Under the pieces are notes generated by a model. It did no database searches, was not told the origin of the DNA, and was given only the letters and a program-made list of their open reading frames with translations. Shown here piece by piece: positions 6,293 to 10,686 of a DNA stretch of 10,686 nt. The DNA is from Bacillota bacterium (GTDB taxonomy: Bacteria; Bacillota; Clostridia; Oscillospirales; Acutalibacteraceae): positions 1 to 10,686 of the forward strand of contig JAEZJA010000258.1 of the NCBI GenBank assembly GCA_023415895.1. Reading direction: 5' to 3'. Position 1 is the stretch's first letter. Each line of letters opens with the position of its first letter. The translations under genes were made by a program, and so were the position numbers.

Positions 6293-6796
6293 ATGAAAAC
6301 TGCAGTCTGTCCGGGCAGCTTTGACCCGGTTACATTAGGCCATCTGGATATTATACGCCGCGCATCGGCCATTTTCGACCGTGTGATCGTGGTGGTGATG
6401 ACCAATGCCTCCAAGCAGCCCATGTTTACGAAAGAGGAGCGGGTGGATTTTCTCTGCCGCGCTACTGCCGGGTTGGAGAATGTGGAAGTGGACTGCTTCA
6501 GCGGCTTACTCGCGGATTTTACGAAAACAAAACATGCGACGGTAATTGTCAAAGGCCTGCGCGCCCTATCGGATTTCGAATATGAGTTTCAGATGGCACT
6601 AACTAACCGCAAGCTCAATCCCGATGTAGAAACGGCCTTCCTGACGACCTCGGCAGACTATATGTACCTGTCATCCAGCCTGGTCAAGCAGGTGGCACAG
6701 CTCAACGGGGATATCACAGATTTTGTACCCACCTGTATCACCGAAGATATTCTCAAAAAAGTTCAGGAGCTAAAAGAAGCGAGTCAAACCCCCTAA
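6293..6796 (+). CDS. coaD: Phosphopantetheine adenylyltransferase
   Basis: CoaD transfers AMP from ATP to 4'-phosphopantetheine to make dephospho-CoA, the penultimate step of coenzyme A synthesis. The 167-residue protein has the nucleotidyltransferase signature CPGSFDPVTLGHLDII (6-21, with the TxGH motif at 14-17), VIVKGLRALSDFEYEFQMA (84-102) and the C-terminal YLSSSLVKQ (125-133), all conserved in CoaD. The ATG at 6293 gives the family-typical MKTAVCPGSFDP start. An in-frame ATG at 6281 is only one base from the AAAGGG ribosome binding site, which argues against it, although the spacing to 6293 (13 bases) is long. CoA made here would supply the phosphopantetheine arm of the carrier protein and the substrate of the acyl-CoA ligase found elsewhere in the window; that link is only metabolic. 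Confidence 0.96.
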   Translation: MKTAVCPGSFDPVTLGHLDIIRRASAIFDRVIVVVMTNASKQPMFTKEERVDFLCRATAGLENVEVDCFSGLLADFTKTKHATVIVKGLRALSDFEYEFQMALTNRKLNPDVETAFLTTSADYMYLSSSLVKQVAQLNGDITDFVPTCITEDILKKVQELKEASQTP

Positions 6797-6898
6797 CAAG
6801 CAATGGAAGAACGGTTATTCCCGCTGGAGTACAGCGGCGGTGTGCTCTGTACCCAGAGGGCCATTTCCGAACTTTGTGATAGAAAGGATGCGTTTCAC

Positions 6899-7378
6899 AT
6901 GACGGTTGAAGAATTGCTGGAACAAATCGACGATATGCTGGAAAAAGCGTGGAGTCTGCCGCTGTCAGGCGGCAAGTGTGTTGTGGAGGCTGATCGTCTG
7001 CGCGACATTGTGGACGATATCCGCGCCAATCTGCCCAGCGAGGTGCGTCAGGCCAGAGCGATCGTTGCCGACCGCGCCGACATTGTATCCACGGCGAAGC
7101 ATGAGGCGGAGGGCATTATCCGTACGGCTGAGGAACGCGCCCGCCGTTTGGTCGCCCAAGAGGAGATTGTCCGCCAGTCTCAGCAAAAAGCCAACGAGAT
7201 TTTGACACAGGCGCAACAGAAATCACGTGAAATGCGCAAGGGTGCCAACGACTTCTCTGAGGATCTTCTCCGGCGTACGGAAGAAGCCATCGCTCAGCGT
7301 CTTAGTGAGGTGCGTCAGGCCAGACAGGTGCTGCGCAATCCTCCGGCAAGGCAGGAGTCGCAGGATTCACAGCAATAA
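6899..7378 (+). CDS. Coiled-coil protein downstream of coaD (clostridial 'ATPase'-annotated family, function unknown)
   Basis: A 159-residue, highly charged helical protein with no membrane segment. It starts with TVEELLEQIDDMLEKAWSLP, followed by the distinctive PLSGGKCVV (21-29), an AIVADRADIV stretch (54-63), and then a long coiled coil (about 64-145) with repeats such as AEGIIRTAEERARRLVAQEE resembling the stalk subunits of rotary ATPases (F0 b or V-type H/E). This probably explains why relatives are often labelled ATPase. It has no nucleotide-binding motif, so that label should not be taken literally. The family is regularly seen next to coaD in Clostridia. I chose the ATG at 6899 because AAAGGA is well spaced upstream and the family pattern begins there. 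The frame is open back to an ATG at 6803, which would add 32 residues with no coiled coil and a weak ribosome binding site. It is the last gene of the proC operon before a terminator. Confidence 0.8.
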   Translation: MTVEELLEQIDDMLEKAWSLPLSGGKCVVEADRLRDIVDDIRANLPSEVRQARAIVADRADIVSTAKHEAEGIIRTAEERARRLVAQEEIVRQSQQKANEILTQAQQKSREMRKGANDFSEDLLRRTEEAIAQRLSEVRQARQVLRNPPARQESQDSQQ

Positions 7379-7398
7379 CAATATAACCCTATTTATAC

Positions 7399-7431
7399 AA
7401 AAATCCACCGGCACACGCCGGTGGATTTTTT
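7399..7431. terminator. Strong intrinsic terminator, usable on both strands
   Basis: AAATCCACCGGC (7401-7412) pairs perfectly with GCCGGTGGATTT (7417-7428) around loop ACAC, with T-runs at the 3' side on either strand. It sits between the convergent coiled-coil gene (stop at 7378) and the membrane-protein gene (stop at 7446) and should end both transcripts. Confidence 0.95.
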
Positions 7432-7445
7432 GGTGCTCTTGTGTT

Positions 7446-8660
7446 TCAGTTTTTGAATCCATGAGAGGGGAAAACATTGAAATACAAGCGTGTGCCCTCA
7501 GCAAAGCCCTGGTGAACGTCTACAATATACCCGTTATCCAAATAGACCTCTGTCTGCATCTCGGACACCGGTTCGGGGAAATCATTAAAAGCCTGCATTT
7601 CAGAACAAACGTATTCACACGTCGAATCCGGGAACAGCTCCGCATCCACAACAAACTGTTTGGCCTGTGACTGCATGCGGCTAACGACCTCGTCCGGCGG
7701 GTAGTCATAAAATACCTGGGCAGACAGATCGGGCAAATCAATCATACCACCCCCCATGCATCGGCCACTTTCCGCATCCACATTCACGCCATAGGAGCAA
7801 TTCTCGCCATTTTCAAACGATATCCCGTAATATCGATTCCATTGGAGGTATTCATTGGACTGCGACTGTCTGAAATCATAGCGAAGGATCGTTGGCTGCG
7901 CATCCTCCGGCACCGTATACGAAAACAGCTGCTGAATATACTCCTTCGCCTTGGCTATCGCGGCAGCGTCTCCCATGACCGTCGGATCGTCATCTGAAAA
8001 CACCACATGCCCGCCTTGCAGATTCCTGTAATAATTCAGCTCACTCTCCAGCGTTGTTTGTTCCTGCTTTGAAAGCGTCCCTTCGCTCAGGCCACGGATA
8101 ATCGACGCGTTATAGTTGAAATTTATGCACCAACGTATACGATTGAGATCAGGAGTAAACGCGTAAGTCGCCGTTGTCACGGGTCTGGTGCTGACCTGTA
8201 CGCCCTCACCCGAGGGTACGGGTGCCAACGTTGTATTAACAGCTGTTGTCATGATGGGAACGTCAGTCATGGTCGGATAATAGACTGCTGTGTCCGATTC
8301 GTCCGTACCATTGGCGGCTCGTATCCCCTGGAGATACGGAAGCACGGTTACGGCCGCGATGGATATAATCGCGAGCGCTGCCGCAAGCGCTCCCCAACGG
8401 AGCAACCGGCGCGGAGCGTCTGTATGACGCGTGTCCTCCTTCTTCTCAGGAAAATACGGCTGCAGAACCGCATGGTCGGATTCCGGGGAAATGCTGCTGG
8501 AACTGTCTTGCAGCATAGGGTCTGCAATTGCCTGTTGATTCAAGATTTGCGTCAATTCTTCTTTTTTCTCATCGGACAATTGCATTTGTGTTTGTGTCTG
8601 TTTGCGATACAGACGAAAATCCGGACGTGCGTGCCTATGCTTTCTGAACCAATCAAACAT
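7446..8660 (-). CDS. Single-pass membrane protein, probable anti-sigma partner of the adjacent ECF sigma factor
   Basis: A 404-residue protein. Residues 1-85 are charged and predicted cytoplasmic, with a basic FRKHRHARPDFRLYRK start and a helical segment at about 28-50. One transmembrane helix lies at about 88-110, preceded by RRLLR, which predicts an N-in orientation. A Thr/Ser/Pro-rich linker (about 115-165) leads to a large outer domain (about 166-404) rich in aromatic residues, with six cysteines (178, in NCSY, RCMG, TCEY, YVCS). The ATG has GGAGG nine bases upstream and overlaps the end of the sigma gene by eight bases, so the two are translationally coupled. That arrangement and topology are typical of ECF sigma/anti-sigma pairs. 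There is no HxxxCxxC zinc motif in the cytoplasmic part, so the anti-sigma role is inferred from context. I do not recognise the outer domain. Confidence 0.72.
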   Translation of the reverse strand: MFDWFRKHRHARPDFRLYRKQTQTQMQLSDEKKEELTQILNQQAIADPMLQDSSSSISPESDHAVLQPYFPEKKEDTRHTDAPRRLLRWGALAAALAIISIAAVTVLPYLQGIRAANGTDESDTAVYYPTMTDVPIMTTAVNTTLAPVPSGEGVQVSTRPVTTATYAFTPDLNRIRWCINFNYNASIIRGLSEGTLSKQEQTTLESELNYYRNLQGGHVVFSDDDPTVMGDAAAIAKAKEYIQQLFSYTVPEDAQPTILRYDFRQSQSNEYLQWNRYYGISFENGENCSYGVNVDAESGRCMGGGMIDLPDLSAQVFYDYPPDEVVSRMQSQAKQFVVDAELFPDSTCEYVCSEMQAFNDFPEPVSEMQTEVYLDNGYIVDVHQGFAEGTRLYFNVFPSHGFKN

Positions 8661-9141
8661 TGTCCTTTTCCTCCAATCGAAGTTTCAACTGCTGGCGCGC
8701 TCGATACAGGCGGGATTGAATCGCCCGTTCATTTTCTCCCAACAGCCTGGCAATTTCCCGTACACGATACCCCTCAAAGTAATGCAAGTAGATGACCACG
8801 CTGTAATCCGACGGCAGCGCCATGACCTCATCGAGCAACGAAGGAGAAGACGCCTCTCTTTGAAGACAAAGATTCTCCTCCAGAGCAACTGTTCTCTGAT
8901 ACCAGGCCGATTTGTACACATCCTTGCAGGCATTCACCGTTACCCGGATAAACCAGGCCTTTTCATGCGTGGCGTTCGTGAATACGGGCGCATTTTCCAG
9001 CCAACGAAGCAGTACGTTATGTGTAACATCCTCGGCATCGGCCTTCTGCTTGAGAGCATGATAGGCGATGCGGTAAATCATATCGGCGTACAATTCCACC
9101 ACAGTATTCGCCGATGCCGATACAATGCCTTGCTCGCTGAT
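8653..9141 (-). CDS. ECF-type RNA polymerase sigma factor (sigma-70 family)
   Basis: Region 2 is recognisable as YADMIYRIAYHALKQKADAE followed by DVTHNVLLRWL and AWFIRVTVNACKD, which contact the -10 element and core polymerase. Region 4 follows with LPSDYSVVIYLHYFEGYRVR, EIARLLGENERAIQSRLYRAR and a basic tail, forming the helix-turn-helix for the -35 element. The C-terminal end is firm. The start is not: the only strong ribosome binding site, AAGGGGGTGAT (9155-9145), is exactly seven bases (counted from the G run) before an ATC codon at 9141, which begins 162 codons in frame. The first standard start codons in frame are GTG at 9105 and 9102 (149 residues), which lack a good binding site and would leave only three residues before YADM. 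I therefore give 9141 as the outer limit. The gene overlaps the membrane-protein gene. Confidence 0.88.
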   Translation of the reverse strand: MSEQGIVSASANTVVELYADMIYRIAYHALKQKADAEDVTHNVLLRWLENAPVFTNATHEKAWFIRVTVNACKDVYKSAWYQRTVALEENLCLQREASSPSLLDEVMALPSDYSVVIYLHYFEGYRVREIARLLGENERAIQSRLYRARQQLKLRLEEKDNV

Positions 9142-9214
9142 GTCATCACCCCCTTGCAGTTAATACGATTCAGAAAACACAAATCATTCTGATTCTGTGT
9201 AATATTTCCTTTTT

Positions 9215-9243
9215 AGTATATAGTAACTCCTTTGAAATGCCAA
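9215..9243 (-). promoter_or_regulatory. Sigma-A promoter of the ECF sigma/membrane-protein operon
   Basis: On the minus strand TTGGCA (9243-9238), 17-base spacer, TATACT (9220-9215). Predicted start near 9208, about 55 bases before the ribosome binding site. The -35 box lies eight bases from the edge of a palindromic repeat. I did not find a clear ECF-type autoregulatory promoter; CGTATT near 9165 resembles an ECF -10 but has no matching -35. Confidence 0.68.
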
Positions 9244-9250
9244 CGATAAA

Positions 9251-9382
9251 AAAATCGCCTTTCCCTCAAGGGGAAGGGGGACCGCTCGCGATGGATGAGG
9301 TGTTTGTTAATACGAATACTCTTTTGCTCCACCTCATCCGTCGGCTCTCGCCGACACCTTCCCCTCAAGGGGAAGGCTTTTG
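9251..9382. repeat. Imperfect long inverted repeat (MITE- or REP-like intergenic element)
   Basis: Two arms of about 52 bases (9251-9302 and 9330-9382) are imperfect inverse copies. Both hold a GCCTTxCCCTCAAGGGGAAGG-type block at the outer end and GGATGAGGTG at the inner end, around an AT-rich centre of 27 bases. Within the right arm CCTTCCCC/GGGGAAGG and GTCGGC/GCCGAC are themselves small palindromes, so as RNA the element would fold as a large branched hairpin. No ORF of substance lies in it. The CCTTCCCCTCAAGGGGAAGG core is a repeat I associate with gut clostridial genomes, but only one copy is present here. It fills most of the gap between the divergent sigma-factor and acyl-CoA ligase promoters. 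No target-site duplication is obvious. Confidence 0.8.
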
Positions 9383-9423
9383 GCAGGAAACGCTTTGCTT
9401 TAGGACATAGGCGCAAAAATACG

Positions 9424-9452
9424 TGGACACAACCGGCTCCATGTCCTATAAT
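9424..9452 (+). promoter_or_regulatory. Sigma-A promoter of the acyl-CoA synthetase gene
   Basis: TGGACA (9424-9429), 17-base spacer, perfect TATAAT (9447-9452). Predicted start near 9459, about 48 bases before the GTG start. Confidence 0.8.
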
Positions 9453-9464
9453 AGAAATAATGTG

Positions 9465-9481
9465 TCTGACTGACCGTCAGA
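9465..9481. promoter_or_regulatory. Small palindrome in the acyl-CoA synthetase leader (candidate operator)
   Basis: TCTGAC and GTCAGA form a 6-bp inverted repeat around TGACC, just downstream of the predicted transcription start and 11 bases before the AGGAG ribosome binding site. The size and TGAC/GTCA half-sites resemble TetR-type operators, a family that often controls fatty-acid activation genes, but it could equally be a weak hairpin. No regulator gene is in the window. Confidence 0.35.
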
Positions 9482-9506
9482 ATTCTGGTTTTAGGAGACG
9501 TGAACG

Positions 9507-10686
9507 GTGACTGCACAAGTAAAAACGCCCTGGATTGCCCATCTGGGGGATATCCCGGCACATCTTGACTATTATCAGGGATCCATGGTGGAGGCCGTCA
9601 TGAAAACGGCGGAGACCTATCCGAATTCTGTCGCGTTTGATTTTATGGGGCGGTCGACCACCTATCGTGAGCTGGTGAAGCGCATCAACCGGTGTGCCCG
9701 CGCGCTGCATACCATCGGCGTGCGCGAAAATGACCGCGTGACCATCGCGCTGCCCAACTGCCCCCAGGCGATCACCATGTTTTATGCGATTAATCTGGTT
9801 GGCGCTATCTCAAACATGATTCACCCGCTTTCTGCCGAAAAGGAGATTGAGTATTATCTTCATAATGCGCAGAGCACTACCGTCATCACACTCGATCAGT
9901 TCTATAAAAAAATTGATGATGTAAGCCACCACACCAAGGTGGTCAACATCATTCTTGCCAGCATCAAAGATGAGCTATCCCTGCGGGTCAAGGCCGGGTA
10001 TATGCTGACCCAGGGGCGCAAGATTGAGAAAATCCCCAACGACGCGCCCGTTATTCGATGGAAGGAATTCATGCGGCTGGAGCGCGGCTGCATTGGGGAT
10101 TACAAGGTCATGCGCGGCCCCAACAATCCTGCCGTCATCCTCTATTCGGGCGGTACGACCGGCACGACCAAAGGCATTCTGCTGACCAACCTCAACTTCA
10201 ACGCGCTGGGACAGCAGGTGGTCGCGGCCAATCCCATGTTCCGGCCGGGTGACCGTATGCTGGCCGCCATGCCCCTCTTTCACGGCTTTGGACTGGGCGT
10301 GTGTGTGCATTCCATGCTGATCAAGGGCGGCCGCTGCATCCTTGTGCCCCGCTTTAACGCCGCCAGCTATGCCAAGCTTATCACCCAATACCAATGCAAT
10401 TTCATCGCAGGCGTACCCACCCTGTATGAAGCGCTGCTGCGCCTTGCTTGCATGAAGGGAAAGGACATGTCCTTTCTCAAGGGTGTCTTTTCGGGTGGTG
10501 ATTCTCTCTCGCCTGAACAGAAGAAGCGTATTGACACCTTTTTGACCGAGCATCAGTCCCCCGTTTGCATCCGGGAGGGCTACGGCATGACCGAATGTGT
10601 CAACGCCTCCTGCCTCACGCCTCCCAATTATTCCAAACCGGGGAGCATCGGCATTCCCTTCCCCGATATGGCCTTCAAAATTGTCA
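9507..10686 (+). CDS. Long-chain fatty-acid-CoA ligase / acyl-CoA synthetase, FadD-like (3' end beyond window)
   Basis: 393 codons are open to the right edge. The protein belongs to the AMP-forming adenylate family: the phosphate loop is YSGGTTGTTKGILLTN (213-228), followed by AAMPLFHGFGLGV, the SGGDSLSPEQKKR segment and REGYGMTEC with YGMTE at 359-363. The SGGTTG form of the loop and the LFHGFG motif are typical of fatty acyl-CoA synthetases rather than of the carrier-loading enzyme at the other end of the window. It should activate a fatty acid with ATP and join it to CoA, at the membrane or in the cytoplasm. The N-terminal segment (about 25-60) contains the usual MVEAVMKTAETYPN...TYRELVKRIN start. 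The GTG at 9507 has AGGAG nine bases upstream. The hinge and catalytic lysine lie outside the window, so chain-length preference cannot be judged. Confidence 0.9.
   Translation, partial: MTAQVKTPWIAHLGDIPAHLDYYQGSMVEAVMKTAETYPNSVAFDFMGRSTTYRELVKRINRCARALHTIGVRENDRVTIALPNCPQAITMFYAINLVGAISNMIHPLSAEKEIEYYLHNAQSTTVITLDQFYKKIDDVSHHTKVVNIILASIKDELSLRVKAGYMLTQGRKIEKIPNDAPVIRWKEFMRLERGCIGDYKVMRGPNNPAVILYSGGTTGTTKGILLTNLNFNALGQQVVAANPMFRPGDRMLAAMPLFHGFGLGVCVHSMLIKGGRCILVPRFNAASYAKLITQYQCNFIAGVPTLYEALLRLACMKGKDMSFLKGVFSGGDSLSPEQKKRIDTFLTEHQSPVCIREGYGMTECVNASCLTPPNYSKPGSIGIPFPDMAFKIV

Noticed and set aside
6803..6898. Separate small gene or N-terminal extension before the coiled-coil protein
   Set aside because: The frame is open but the ATG at 6803 has a weak ribosome binding site, while the ATG at 6899 has a well spaced one and matches the family start.
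9251..9382. CRISPR array or attachment site
   Set aside because: There are only two inverted, not direct, arms, no spacers of regular size, and no integrase or cas gene.

Overview
The window looks like a chromosomal segment of a mid-GC Gram-positive anaerobe of class Clostridia, possibly Oscillospirales or a relative. Grounds: a proC-rsmD-coaD gene string followed by a coiled-coil protein typical of that class, strong AGGAGG-type ribosome binding sites, sigma-A promoters with 17-bp spacers, a DUF2383-like protein, an ECF sigma factor with a membrane partner, and a GC-rich palindromic repeat of a type I associate with gut clostridia. Taxonomy is an inference; there is no rRNA or other marker here.

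Layout. (1) 1-2050, minus strand: a Dlt-like operon with its own promoter: an adenylating ligase, an acyl carrier protein and the start of an MBOAT membrane acyltransferase. It should activate a small carboxylate, probably an amino acid, load it on the carrier and pass it to the membrane enzyme for transfer to a cell-surface polymer. (2) 2079-3489, minus strand: aroF (DAHP synthase, first step of the shikimate pathway), broken by one frameshift as read. It sits behind an elaborate leader: a good promoter, an 18-bp palindrome over the -10 box, a 40-codon leader peptide rich in aromatic codons, and an intrinsic terminator before the aroF ribosome binding site. This is the most interesting regulatory structure in the window. 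(3) 3552-4223, plus strand: a GNAT acetyltransferase transcribed away from aroF. It converges on, and overlaps by six bases, a DUF2383-like four-helix protein (4218-4652, minus).

(4) 4773-7431, plus strand: a housekeeping operon with a near-consensus promoter: proC (proline synthesis), rsmD (16S rRNA methylation), coaD (coenzyme A synthesis) and a coiled-coil protein, closed by a strong hairpin terminator that can serve both strands. (5) 7446-9243, minus strand: an ECF-type sigma factor overlapping a single-pass membrane protein with a large outer domain, probably its anti-sigma partner. The sigma gene has an unusual start. (6) 9251-9382: an imperfect 130-bp inverted-repeat element between two divergent promoters. 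(7) 9424-10686, plus strand: an acyl-CoA synthetase, cut off by the window edge, with its own promoter and a small palindrome in its leader.

No mobile-element transposase, CRISPR array, tRNA or rRNA was seen. Nothing here looks like a wholly new system. The best leads are the aroF attenuator and operator, the divergent Dlt-like locus, and the sigma/membrane-protein pair.
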